A stretch of 64,000 nucleotides of DNA from positions 1-64,000 of the forward strand of contig JAKMFX010000019.1 of the NCBI GenBank assembly GCA_022425195.1, given 5' to 3'. The stretch is from Flavobacteriales bacterium (GTDB lineage: Bacteria > Bacteroidota > Bacteroidia > Flavobacteriales > UBA7430). The notes beneath the pieces are model-generated. The model was not told where the DNA came from. It saw nothing but the letters and a program-made list of their open reading frames with translations, and did not search any database. A program made the position numbers and the translations under genes. This document shows, in pieces, positions 10,154 to 19,620 of this stretch (position 1 is its first letter; each line of letters begins with the position of its first letter).

Positions 10154-10161
10154 TAAATTTG
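10154..10161 (+). promoter_or_regulatory. -7 box TAAATTTG, CBS-nadK
   Basis: Exact TAnnTTTG, 15 nt upstream of the ATG at 10177. Confidence 0.5.
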
Positions 10162-10176
10162 TTTAAAGACAATACT

Positions 10177-10839
10177 ATGATTGTAGGCGATTTAATACAT
10201 AATGATACACCCACGCTCCAATTATTGGACCACGTGTCTACGGCACTTAACTTTTTTGATGACTACAAATTAACGCAGATCCCTGTGATTGGCCCAGAAG
10301 GTTTTTTAGGTTTAATTGAAGAAGAGGTCGTCTTAAATGCCGCCCTAAATAGTCATATTGAAGACTTAAAAAAGCATCTCATTAAAACACACGTTAATGA
10401 TGAGCAAAGCTTATTTGATGCGCTGCATTTTTTTAGAGAAGGCAACTTATGTGTTTTACCGGTAACTGATAAAAACAACAAATATGTTGGCTGTCTTCAC
10501 GAAAGAGATCTTCTACAAAAAGTATGTGACTGGCTAAAAGTTGGAGAACCCGGAGGGACACTGCATATTGAAGTCAGCATCAGGGATTACAGCTTGGCCC
10601 AGATCGCCCAGATTGTAGAAGGGAATGGTGCCAAAATATTAAATTCAATGTCTATCCCTCATCCAACCAATTCAAAAATGATTGAAGTTTTGATTAAAAT
10701 CAATCAAGACGAATTGTCCGGAATTATTCAAACCTTTGAGAGGTATGAATACCAGATTGTCGGTTCTTTTCACAAAAACATATACGACAAAGGCTTGGAA
10801 GATCGATTTAATTCTTTTATTCGCTATCTGAATACCTAA
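10177..10839 (+). CDS. CBS-domain-pair protein with ACT-like C-terminus
   Basis: Two CBS-like repeats (TQIPVIGPEGFLGLI; LCVLPVTDKNNKYVGCLHERDLL). Longest ORF starts at 10150, overlapping TAAATTTG; MIVGDLI at 10177 preferred. Confidence 0.8.
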   Translation: MIVGDLIHNDTPTLQLLDHVSTALNFFDDYKLTQIPVIGPEGFLGLIEEEVVLNAALNSHIEDLKKHLIKTHVNDEQSLFDALHFFREGNLCVLPVTDKNNKYVGCLHERDLLQKVCDWLKVGEPGGTLHIEVSIRDYSLAQIAQIVEGNGAKILNSMSIPHPTNSKMIEVLIKINQDELSGIIQTFERYEYQIVGSFHKNIYDKGLEDRFNSFIRYLNT

Positions 10840-10841
10840 AG

Positions 10842-11720
10842 ATGAAAGTAGCCGTATACGGAAAACAATTTCAGCCTGAAGTTGCTCCTTTTGTCCACGA
10901 ACTTTTCGTGGAATTGGAGAAGGCAAATATGGAAGTATTGGTCTATGAACCTTTTTACAACTTCCTTTCTCAACAAATTAAACTCAATCTTTTTCTTGGC
11001 ACCTACAATTCATACGAGGAGCTGAAAGAAAATATTGATTTGTTCATCAGCGTAGGTGGAGATGGAACCATTCTTGATGCTACGACACTAATAAGAGACA
11101 CCAAAATTCCTATCATCGGAGTAAATACGGGCAGGCTGGGCTTTCTGGCTGATGTTGCCAAAGATCAGATTCCAAAGACCATTAAACAGCTTGTTAACAA
11201 GCAGTATCGTATCGATCAGCGAACCTTAATAAGACTTGAGACCGAACAAGAAATTTTTGAAGGCCTCAACTTTGCCCTCAACGAGGTCGTTATCTCCAGA
11301 AAAGATACGACTTCGATGATTACCATCACCACCTATATTAATGATCAGTACCTCAATTCTTATTGGGCTGATGGACTCATCATATCAACACCTACGGGCT
11401 CCACTGGCTACTCATTGAGCTGTGGCGGACCCATCGTTATGCCCGCTTCTGAGAACTTCATCATTACGCCTATTGCGCCACACAATTTAAATGTACGACC
11501 GCTCGTTATAAGTGATAAATATGAAATTAAAGTAAAGGTTGAAGGTCGCGCAAACCAGTTCTTGGTCGCACTCGACTCGCGCATACAAACCATAGATGCT
11601 AGTGTCACACTTATCATCAAAAAAGAAGATTTTAAAATCAATATGATTGAAACGAATTCACAAGATTTTTCCAGCACGCTTCGCAACAAACTACTGTGGG
11701 GCTTAGACAAACGCAACTAA
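10842..11720 (+). CDS. nadK: NAD kinase
   Basis: SVGGDGTILDA, NTGRLGFLAD, STPTGSTGYSLSCGGPI. Confidence 0.95.
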   Translation: MKVAVYGKQFQPEVAPFVHELFVELEKANMEVLVYEPFYNFLSQQIKLNLFLGTYNSYEELKENIDLFISVGGDGTILDATTLIRDTKIPIIGVNTGRLGFLADVAKDQIPKTIKQLVNKQYRIDQRTLIRLETEQEIFEGLNFALNEVVISRKDTTSMITITTYINDQYLNSYWADGLIISTPTGSTGYSLSCGGPIVMPASENFIITPIAPHNLNVRPLVISDKYEIKVKVEGRANQFLVALDSRIQTIDASVTLIIKKEDFKINMIETNSQDFSSTLRNKLLWGLDKRN

Positions 11721-11743
11721 GGTCAAGAACCTAAGTAAATCAC

Positions 11744-11751
11744 TATATTTG
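11744..11751 (+). promoter_or_regulatory. -7 box TATATTTG, DUF6089 gene and downstream envelope cluster
   Basis: Exact TAnnTTTG, 21 nt upstream of the ATG at 11773. Confidence 0.6.
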
Positions 11752-11772
11752 CAGCCCTTAATAGGAGAAATC

Positions 11773-12582
11773 ATGACCAAAAACGTCCTTATCACTTTTG
11801 CACTCTTATTCTCTGGAGTATCGCTGGCTCAAAAACATGAGCTGGGGATGTTTTTCGGAAGTACGGGCTATTTCGGAGACCTAAAGGATGACCAATTTGG
11901 AGAGATTATCACCCATCAAAACCCTGCGATTGGATTTGTACACAAAATGAACTTACACGAGCACGTAAGTTTCAGATCCAGTGTACAATTAGGAACCGTA
12001 AAAGCCGACGATTTTTTGTCTGATGACCCGAACAAACAAAAACGAAACCTAAGCTTCCAATCCAGAGTTATGGATGTTAGTGTAGGATTTGAGTTTAACT
12101 TCTTTGAGTTCGCTGCTCAAAAAAGAAAAATTACACACAGCCCTTATGTCTATGGCGGCATTTCCTATTTCACGTTCAATCCGCAGGCGAAAAACAACCA
12201 AGGGCAATGGGTAGACCTACAACCAATAGGTACCGAAGGACAATTAGTTGATGGATCGAGCCCGAATAAATACGAGCTTTCAAGTTGGGCGATTCCTTTT
12301 GGACTGGGCTATAAAGTCAATGTAGGTGACAAACTCGGAATCAGTTTTGAGTGGGCGTGGCGTGCGACTGCAACGGACTTCTTGGATGATGTAAGTGGAT
12401 ACTATCCCGACCCTAATCTGCTTTCTGAAGAGGCTGCTGAATTATCCAATCCCGGAAATCTTCCTGATGTCGTTGGAAAAACGAGAGGGAATCCAAATCT
12501 AAATGACTGGTATAATTTTGCAGGTTTCACCCTCACTTATAAGATCAAGAATAAACTAAAACAATGCCTTAGAGCGTTATAA
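11773..12582 (+). CDS. DUF6089-type outer-membrane beta-barrel protein
   Basis: Signal peptide MTKNVLITFALLFSGVSLAQ, beta-barrel composition, position between nadK and uppS. Start trimmed from 11749 (TTG inside the promoter). Confidence 0.75.
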   Translation: MTKNVLITFALLFSGVSLAQKHELGMFFGSTGYFGDLKDDQFGEIITHQNPAIGFVHKMNLHEHVSFRSSVQLGTVKADDFLSDDPNKQKRNLSFQSRVMDVSVGFEFNFFEFAAQKRKITHSPYVYGGISYFTFNPQAKNNQGQWVDLQPIGTEGQLVDGSSPNKYELSSWAIPFGLGYKVNVGDKLGISFEWAWRATATDFLDDVSGYYPDPNLLSEEAAELSNPGNLPDVVGKTRGNPNLNDWYNFAGFTLTYKIKNKLKQCLRAL

Positions 12583-12587
12583 ATTTG

Positions 12588-13334
12588 ATGAAAAATCAAA
12601 CCTCAAATATCAATAAAGATCGAATACCCAAACACGTGGCCATCATCATGGATGGGAACGGGCGTTGGGCTAAGAAGAATGGGCTATTGAGAACCATCGG
12701 CCACTCAAATGGTGTGAAGTCTGTTAGAGAAGTTGTTGAAGCGTCTGTAGAACTAGGCGTCTCTTTTCTCACACTCTACGCCTTTTCCAATGAAAACTGG
12801 AAAAGACCTAAAACTGAAGTGAATGCCCTTTTGGAGTTGTTGGTGAAATCTCTCAACAAAGAACTTCCTACTTTTCAAGAAAATAACATCCAACTTCAAA
12901 CCATTGGTGAGACACAAAACCTACCAAAACGTTGTCATAAAATATTGCGAGAAACCATTGAAAAAACAGCAAATAATGACGGTCTAAAGCTTGTACTCGC
13001 ATTAAGTTACAGCTCAAAATTAGAAATATTAAATTCCGTAAAAACACTTGCACAAAAAGTTGCAGAAAAAATAATCTCCCCAGAAGATATTACAGAATCT
13101 GTTTTTTCGAATGAACTATACACAGCTGAGCATCCCGATCCTGACCTTTTAATCAGAACAAGTGGTGAACACAGAATCAGCAACTTTTTATTATGGCAAA
13201 TTGCCTATGCAGAGTTGTATTTTAGCCCTAAATTGTGGCCTGATTTCACGAAAGAAGATTTTTTTGAAGCGATCCTTGATTACCAGAACAGAGAACGGAG
13301 GTTTGGAAAAACTGCTGAACAACTAAAAAATTAA
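12588..13334 (+). CDS. uppS: Isoprenyl transferase / undecaprenyl diphosphate synthase
   Basis: HVAIIMDGNGRWAKK, LYAFSNENWKRP, DLLIRTSGEHRISNFLLWQ. Confidence 0.95.
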   Translation: MKNQTSNINKDRIPKHVAIIMDGNGRWAKKNGLLRTIGHSNGVKSVREVVEASVELGVSFLTLYAFSNENWKRPKTEVNALLELLVKSLNKELPTFQENNIQLQTIGETQNLPKRCHKILRETIEKTANNDGLKLVLALSYSSKLEILNSVKTLAQKVAEKIISPEDITESVFSNELYTAEHPDPDLLIRTSGEHRISNFLLWQIAYAELYFSPKLWPDFTKEDFFEAILDYQNRERRFGKTAEQLKN

Positions 13335-13335
13335 A

Positions 13336-15819
13336 ATGAAAAAAACATTCTTTATATATTGTTTACTCCTCCTGATATTTGGTTCGGATCGTTTATTCGC
13401 CCAGATTAATTCCGAAGATAACTTGAACAATATTTCTTACGAAAGACCCGTAGAATATGAAATCGGGGGAGTTACAGTTGAAGGAACTCAAAATCTTGAT
13501 AAAAATGCCATTGTCACCCTATCGGGTCTGACGCTGGGAGATAAGATTATGGTTCCCGGTGAAGACCTGTCAAAAGCCATCTCTAAGTTATGGGATCAGA
13601 ATTTATTTACTGACATTCAGATTGATGTTAGCCAAATTGAAGAAAACACGATCTTCCTAGTCATCAAGCTTCAAGAACTCCCTAAACTCTCTAAGTTTGC
13701 CTTCAAAGGAATATCAAAATCTGAAACGGATAATATCAGAGACAAAATAGATTTGGTTCGTGGTGAAATTGTAAACGAAAATCTCATCAACAACACCAAA
13801 CACATCATACAAAAGTATTTTGAAGACAAAGGGTATTTGAATACAACGGTCGAAATCGATCAAAACACTGACCCAAGTATTGTTTCTGGAATCATTTTAG
13901 ACATCAACATCAACAAAGGAGATAAAATAAAAATCAATCAAATTAACATCTTCGGCGCTCAAGCATTCTCAGAAAAAAAGCTGAAACGTCAACTCAAAGA
14001 AACCAAAGAAAAAAAATTCTTTAGAATTTTTAAAACCTCCAAATTCATACAAGATTCCTTTGAAGAAGATTTAGAGCAAGTCATTGCTCTATACAAAGAG
14101 AAGGGATATAGAGACGCGCGCATTATCAAAACAGAGAAAAGAGATCAGGCAAAAAACACACTTGATCTTGACATCATCATAGAGGAAGGTATTCAGTATT
14201 ACTTTAGAGATATCGATTGGTTAGGAAATACAAAATATAAGTCCGAGTACCTAGATCAATTACTTGGGATTCAATCTGGTGACCTCTTCGATGAAAAAAT
14301 GATGAATGAGCGACTGCAAATGAGTATGTCCGGTACAGACATCAGTTCATTGTATATGGATGATGGCTATCTTTTCTTTAACATCGATCCGGTCGAGATT
14401 CTCGTTGAAGAAGACTCCATCGATTTTGAAATCAGAATTTACGAAGGAAAACAAGCAACCATTAATAAGGTTACGGTTGTGGGTAATACGAAGACCAATG
14501 AGCATGTCATCATGCGAGAAATAAGAACCAAGCCGGGAGAACTTTTCCGCCGGTCAGACATCATCCGTTCTCAGGAAGAATTAAATCGATTGAACTATTT
14601 CAATCCTCAAACATTAGGCGTAAACCCAAAACCCGACCCACAGACTGGAAATGTTGACATTGAATATTCGGTAGAAGAAAAACCGTCAGACCAAATTGAA
14701 CTTCAAGGAGGTTGGGGTGCTGGTCGAATGATGGGGACTTTTGGCGTCACATTCAACAACTTCTCGGTAAAAAATATACTCGACAAAAGCACTTGGAGTC
14801 CCTTACCTTCAGGAGATGGCCAAAGGATTTCGCTCAGAGCTAGCTCTAATGGCTCTTACTATCAAAATTACTCTTTCTCTTTCACAGAGCCTTGGCTTGG
14901 AGGAAACAAACCGAACTCTTTAACCTTTTCAGCATATCACTCCATACAAGATTACAGCACCGCTGAACAAGACAACCGAATGGACATTACAGGTATTAAT
15001 ATCGGTCTTGGGAAAAGGTTAAAGTGGCCTGACGATTACTTCTCTATGAGTCAGTCCATCAGCTTTCAAAAATACGATCTAAAAAATCGTACCCTAGTTA
15101 CTGGATTTGACAATGGTATCTCCAAAAACCTCACCTACAAAGTGGTCCTTTCTCGAAGTTCAGTATTCGATCCAGTATTTCCAAAAACAGGTTCTAAGTT
15201 TACCTTTACCGGAGACTTCACCCCGCCGTATTCCTTATTTAACGATAAAGACTACGCGAACATGACACTCAAAGAAAAATACGAATGGTTGGAGTATTAC
15301 AAAATTAAATTAAACGGTACCTGGTATGCAAACCCATTTGCCGATCTCGTTGTAAAAGCACACAGTGAATTTGGGCTCTTAAGTGCTTACAATTCTGACA
15401 TAGGCATCCCTCCTTTCGAACGCTTCTATGTGGGGGGTAGTGGACTCACCTCGGGATACAATTTAAACGCAAGAGAAACCGTTGGGCTGAGAGGTTACAA
15501 CGACGGAATGGTTTCAAACCACTTGGAGGGTGGAGCAAGTATTTACTCCAAATACATTCTCGAATTGCGATATCCATTATCACTAAACCCAAGCTCTACA
15601 ATATACGCCACAGCATTTGCAGAAGCAGGAAATGCTTGGGGCCAATTCAATGACTTTAACCCTTTTCAAGTAAAAAGATCTATGGGTATGGGGGTGCGCA
15701 TCTTTATGCCTATGTTTGGATTGCTCGGGTTTGATTTTGCGTATGGCTATGATCCTCTCCCAGGAACATTGGAAAAGAGCGGTTGGCAAACCCATTTTTC
15801 CATTGGTCAACAATTTTAA
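13336..15819 (+). CDS. bamA: Outer membrane protein assembly factor BamA (POTRA + Omp85 barrel)
   Basis: POTRA repeats, barrel signatures YVGGSGLTSGYN and VRGYND-like LRGYNDG, C-terminal HFSIGQQF. Confidence 0.93.
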   Translation: MKKTFFIYCLLLLIFGSDRLFAQINSEDNLNNISYERPVEYEIGGVTVEGTQNLDKNAIVTLSGLTLGDKIMVPGEDLSKAISKLWDQNLFTDIQIDVSQIEENTIFLVIKLQELPKLSKFAFKGISKSETDNIRDKIDLVRGEIVNENLINNTKHIIQKYFEDKGYLNTTVEIDQNTDPSIVSGIILDININKGDKIKINQINIFGAQAFSEKKLKRQLKETKEKKFFRIFKTSKFIQDSFEEDLEQVIALYKEKGYRDARIIKTEKRDQAKNTLDLDIIIEEGIQYYFRDIDWLGNTKYKSEYLDQLLGIQSGDLFDEKMMNERLQMSMSGTDISSLYMDDGYLFFNIDPVEILVEEDSIDFEIRIYEGKQATINKVTVVGNTKTNEHVIMREIRTKPGELFRRSDIIRSQEELNRLNYFNPQTLGVNPKPDPQTGNVDIEYSVEEKPSDQIELQGGWGAGRMMGTFGVTFNNFSVKNILDKSTWSPLPSGDGQRISLRASSNGSYYQNYSFSFTEPWLGGNKPNSLTFSAYHSIQDYSTAEQDNRMDITGINIGLGKRLKWPDDYFSMSQSISFQKYDLKNRTLVTGFDNGISKNLTYKVVLSRSSVFDPVFPKTGSKFTFTGDFTPPYSLFNDKDYANMTLKEKYEWLEYYKIKLNGTWYANPFADLVVKAHSEFGLLSAYNSDIGIPPFERFYVGGSGLTSGYNLNARETVGLRGYNDGMVSNHLEGGASIYSKYILELRYPLSLNPSSTIYATAFAEAGNAWGQFNDFNPFQVKRSMGMGVRIFMPMFGLLGFDFAYGYDPLPGTLEKSGWQTHFSIGQQF

Positions 15820-15837
15820 TTTATATAAATTCGCATC

Positions 15838-16344
15838 ATGAAAAAGATTCTTCTCGTACTAAGTATTTTCCTTTTTTCATCGGGAGTCAAAGCACAAAAA
15901 TTTGCCTACGTAGATTCTCAGTTTATTCTGAATCAAATTCCTGAATACAAAGAAGCTCAAAAAGAAATCGATAACCTTTCTTATCAATGGCAAGAAGACA
16001 TTGAAACCGCATACCAAGGTATTGACAAGCTATATCGAGCTTATCAAACTGATAAAGTCTTGCTCACAGATAAAATGCGTCAATCTCGCGAAGATGAAAT
16101 CATCCAAAAGGAACAAGAAGTGAAAGAGCTTCAACAAAAACGATTTGGCGCTGAGGGTGATCTTTATAAAAAACAAGAAGAACTCATTAGACCGATACAA
16201 AACCTTATATACAATACGATTCAAGAATACGCAAAAGAAGCTCGATATGGAGTTATCTTTGATCAATCAAGTGATTTATTGATGCTTTACGCAGATGACA
16301 ACCTTGACAAAAGCGAAAAAATTCTTAACCGACTAGGCTACTAA
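15838..16344 (+). CDS. OmpH/Skp family periplasmic chaperone
   Basis: Signal peptide, KFAYVDSQFILNQIPEYKEAQ, coiled coil; directly after bamA. Confidence 0.88.
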   Translation: MKKILLVLSIFLFSSGVKAQKFAYVDSQFILNQIPEYKEAQKEIDNLSYQWQEDIETAYQGIDKLYRAYQTDKVLLTDKMRQSREDEIIQKEQEVKELQQKRFGAEGDLYKKQEELIRPIQNLIYNTIQEYAKEARYGVIFDQSSDLLMLYADDNLDKSEKILNRLGY

Positions 16345-16370
16345 CTACTAATCTCAACAACAACCAAAAA

Positions 16371-16877
16371 ATGAAAAGAATTGCGTCCATAGTACTGATC
16401 CTGTTTACTTTTTTAAATGGCAACCTCGTTGCTCAAGAAAAGTTTGGCCATATTCATTCTGAACAACTACTCATGACAATGCCTGAAACGGCTAGTGCTG
16501 ATAAGGAAATACAAGAGTACAGCAAAATGCTAGAGTCTCAATTGCAAGCTATGTATGGAGAATACCAAACGAAAGCAGGGGAGTTTCAAGCCAATGAAGC
16601 ACTAATGACTGATGTGGTTAAAGAAGCTAAGGTCAAAGAAATTCAAGACCTAGAGTTGCGTATCCAACAATTTCAGCAAACAAGCCAAGAAGGGGTTCAG
16701 CAAAAAAGAAATGAAGTCCTCGCTCCACTACTTGAAAAAGCTCAAAATGCCATCAATGCTGTAGCTGAAGAAAATGGTTACACGTACATCTTTGACATCA
16801 GTTTAGGGTCCATTGTTTATGGTGATGAATCCCGAGACATTATGCCTTTAGTGAAAATGAAGTTAGGTATAGAATAA
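16371..16877 (+). CDS. OmpH/Skp family periplasmic chaperone (second copy)
   Basis: Signal peptide, KFGHIHSEQLLMTMPETASADKE, coiled coil. Confidence 0.88.
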   Translation: MKRIASIVLILFTFLNGNLVAQEKFGHIHSEQLLMTMPETASADKEIQEYSKMLESQLQAMYGEYQTKAGEFQANEALMTDVVKEAKVKEIQDLELRIQQFQQTSQEGVQQKRNEVLAPLLEKAQNAINAVAEENGYTYIFDISLGSIVYGDESRDIMPLVKMKLGIE

Positions 16878-16890
16878 ACACCTTTTTATA

Positions 16891-16917
16891 AAGCATCCCT
16901 TCGGGGATGTTTTTTTT
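16891..16917 (+). terminator. Intrinsic terminator after the ompH genes
   Basis: aagCATCCC-TTCG-GGGATGttttttttt: stem with C(UUCG)G tetraloop followed by a T tract. Confidence 0.85.
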
Positions 16918-16919
16918 GG

Positions 16920-17723
16920 ATGAATAAAAAAGACGCCATAGGAATTTTTGACTCCGGCATCGGGGGCTTAACCGTTGGACATCAAGTTGCAAAATTGATG
17001 CCCAATGAACGCATCATCTATTTTGGCGACACCAAACATCTTCCTTATGGAGATAAATCCAAAGATGCTATCATTCAATACAGTAAAAGCATCACTCAGT
17101 TTCTACTACATCAAAATTGTAAAATGGTCGTGATTGCTTGCAATACAGCATCTGCACTTGCTTTTAAATCTGTAAAAGATTTGTGCGAGCAAAAGGCCAT
17201 TCCGGTCAATGTCATAGATCCCGTCATTGATTTTACACGCAATTCGAATGCTCAATCAGTAGGAATTATTGGAACTAAGAACACCATCTTGTCTGATGTA
17301 TACGCCTCTAAAATACAAGCGCTTCATTCAAAAGTAAACACAAAATCACTAGCGACTCCCCTTCTAGTTCCAATGATTGAAGAAGGCTTTTATCAAAATA
17401 AAATTTCTAATACCATCCTTTCTAACTATCTTGAAAGAGAGGAGTTACAAAACATAGATCATTTGATATTGGGGTGTACACATTATCCACTGATTGAAGA
17501 TGAAATCAAGCAATACTACAAGGGAAGCGTAGAAATCGTAAATTCTGCCAAAATAGTATCGAAGCACATTGAGAAGGAACTTATAGAATCCGATTTACTC
17601 AATACGTCCCAAAGCCATCCAAAACATCAGTTTCACGTTTCAGACTTCACAGATTCATTTGAGCAAAGTGCACAGTATTTTTTTGGACAGCGCATCAATT
17701 TGAAAGAAACTCGCTTGAAGTAG
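16920..17723 (+). CDS. murI: Glutamate racemase
   Basis: IGIFDSGIGGLTV, ACNTASA, LGCTHYPLI. Confidence 0.95.
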   Translation: MNKKDAIGIFDSGIGGLTVGHQVAKLMPNERIIYFGDTKHLPYGDKSKDAIIQYSKSITQFLLHQNCKMVVIACNTASALAFKSVKDLCEQKAIPVNVIDPVIDFTRNSNAQSVGIIGTKNTILSDVYASKIQALHSKVNTKSLATPLLVPMIEEGFYQNKISNTILSNYLEREELQNIDHLILGCTHYPLIEDEIKQYYKGSVEIVNSAKIVSKHIEKELIESDLLNTSQSHPKHQFHVSDFTDSFEQSAQYFFGQRINLKETRLK

Positions 17724-17780
17724 AGAATTGTGAATGCTTTCTGGGGAAATAAAATCTTGTTACTAGAGCTTCCCTTCTAA

Positions 17781-18545
17781 CTAATCTATTCGCACCAATA
17801 TCGGGCAGTGATCGGAATGTTTTGCTTCTGGAAGTATGGCTGCTCTCTTTAATCTTGGCAAAAGAGATTCACTGATCATGTGATAGTCTATCCTCCAACC
17901 CTTGTTTCGAGCTCTTGCAGCGGCCCTATAGCTCCACCATGAATAGTGATGCGGTTCTTTATTGAGGTGTCTGAAACTATCTACAAAGCCTCCCTCTAAA
18001 AATTGAGTAACCCACGTACGTTCTTCGGGTAAAAAACCGGAAGTATTTTTATTTGTGGCTGGATTGTGAATATCTATCGCTTCATGGCAGATATTGTAAT
18101 CCCCAGAAACAATCAGGTTGGGGATTTCCTTTTTAAGGTCGTTGATGTAGTTTTGAAAATCGGTTAGAAACCGGATTTTGAAGTCCTGACGGATCCCTCC
18201 AGTAGTTCCCGACGGGAAATATACCGAAATGACGGAATAATCTTTGAAATCAGCACGAATCACTCGCCCTTCAAAATCATAATCTTCAATTCCACATCCA
18301 TATTCTACATGCAGAGGCTTCTCTTTACATAAGAGTGCTACCCCGCTGTAACCTTTCTTTTGTGCTGAAAACCAATAATGATGATATCCAAGAGCTTCAA
18401 AAACAGACAGGTCCAACTGGTCCGGCTGGGCCTTAGTTTCTTGTAATGCTATCACATCGGCATTTGTGGCACGGGCCCATTCTGCCCATCCTTTTTTTAA
18501 AGCAGCGCGAATCCCATTTACGTTGTATGATATGAGGGTAGGCAT
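17781..18545 (-). CDS. xthA: Exodeoxyribonuclease III
   Basis: SYNVNGIRAA, LQETKAQ, GDYNICHEAIDIHNP, HSDHCPILV. Confidence 0.93.
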   Translation of the reverse strand: MPTLISYNVNGIRAALKKGWAEWARATNADVIALQETKAQPDQLDLSVFEALGYHHYWFSAQKKGYSGVALLCKEKPLHVEYGCGIEDYDFEGRVIRADFKDYSVISVYFPSGTTGGIRQDFKIRFLTDFQNYINDLKKEIPNLIVSGDYNICHEAIDIHNPATNKNTSGFLPEERTWVTQFLEGGFVDSFRHLNKEPHHYSWWSYRAAARARNKGWRIDYHMISESLLPRLKRAAILPEAKHSDHCPILVRID

Positions 18546-18600
18546 ATAAATTTGGTTTTTGAGCGTTGATAAATATCAGCTGTCACTAAGTATTTCAAAT

Positions 18601-19197
18601 CTAATCCAGTGCAGCCATTACGCGCTTCTGAAAAATAATCATCAGTCCAACACCAATGGAAATGGCAGCGTCAGCGACATTGAATACCGGTCTAAAAAAA
18701 ACAAAATAATCTCCTCCATAAAAAGGAAGCCAATCAGGCAAGTACCCCTTAAAAATAGGGAAATAGAACATGTCTACCACCCGACCAAAAAGTAAAGGTG
18801 CATACCCTCCAGACTCAGGAAGAAAATTGGCCAACTGGTGATAACTATCGGAAAATAATAGGCCATAGAAGGCGCCGTCCAAGATGTTGCCAATGGCACC
18901 CGCAAGTACCAATGAAAAACAGGTAATCAATATCGGATCGGTTTTTTTTCGAAGCAATTTGGCCAGGTATGAAATTAAATACCCTACAAATAAAATTCTA
19001 AATACACTTAGGGCTAGCTTTCCCCAAGCTCCGCCGAACTCAAGGCCGAAAGCCATGCCATTATTTTCTGTAAAATGAATGTAAAACCAGTCAAATATTT
19101 GATACTCTTGACCCAAGAACATATGAGTTTTGACCCATATTTTTGAGGACTGATCTAGAATTAAAACAACAAGAATGATCCAAATTGATTTTTTCAA
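18601..19197 (-). CDS. lspA: Lipoprotein signal peptidase
   Basis: LDQSSKIWV, ENNGMAFG, GAIGNILDGAFYG, VFNVADAAISIG. Confidence 0.92.
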   Translation of the reverse strand: MKKSIWIILVVLILDQSSKIWVKTHMFLGQEYQIFDWFYIHFTENNGMAFGLEFGGAWGKLALSVFRILFVGYLISYLAKLLRKKTDPILITCFSLVLAGAIGNILDGAFYGLLFSDSYHQLANFLPESGGYAPLLFGRVVDMFYFPIFKGYLPDWLPFYGGDYFVFFRPVFNVADAAISIGVGLMIIFQKRVMAALD

Positions 19198-19202
19198 GGA
19201 AC

Positions 19203-19592
19203 CTATTTGTTTCGGTTTTGCATCTCTTTGGCTTCAATGCTTAAAGTAGCATGCGGCACCAACTTAAGACGTTCTTTTTTGATTAACTTACCGGTAACTC
19301 TACAAATTCCATAAGTCTTATTTTCAATACGAATCAGTGCATTTCTTAAATCCCTGATGAACTTCTCCTGCCTTTGTGCCAAAAGTGAGTTTGACTCTTT
19401 AGATAGGGTCTCAGATCCTTCTTCAAAGGCTTTAAATGCCGAGTAAGTATCATTCGTTCCATTACCCGCTCCCTGAGTAATTGAATCTCTTAAACGTTTT
19501 AAATCTTTCTCGGCAGATTGAATCTTCTCTAATATTAAAGCTTTAAACTCAGCCAAATCATTATCTGAATATCTCTTACTTATCTCTACCAT
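19203..19592 (-). CDS. TraR/DksA-family protein lacking the Cys4 zinc site
   Basis: RIENKTYGICRVTGKLIKKERLKLVPHATLSIEAKEMQ; three of the four zinc-ligand positions are not Cys. Confidence 0.82.
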   Translation of the reverse strand: MVEISKRYSDNDLAEFKALILEKIQSAEKDLKRLRDSITQGAGNGTNDTYSAFKAFEEGSETLSKESNSLLAQRQEKFIRDLRNALIRIENKTYGICRVTGKLIKKERLKLVPHATLSIEAKEMQNRNK

Positions 19593-19620
19593 CACCTAAT
19601 AATTTTAAAGAATTGATGTC

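Noticed and set aside
12580-12587. TAAATTTG overlapping the DUF6089 stop codon and touching the uppS ATG
   Set aside because: It matches the -7 consensus, but the predicted TSS would fall inside the uppS coding sequence with no plausible later start before the conserved HVAIIMDGNGRW motif. Probably coincidental in AT-rich sequence.
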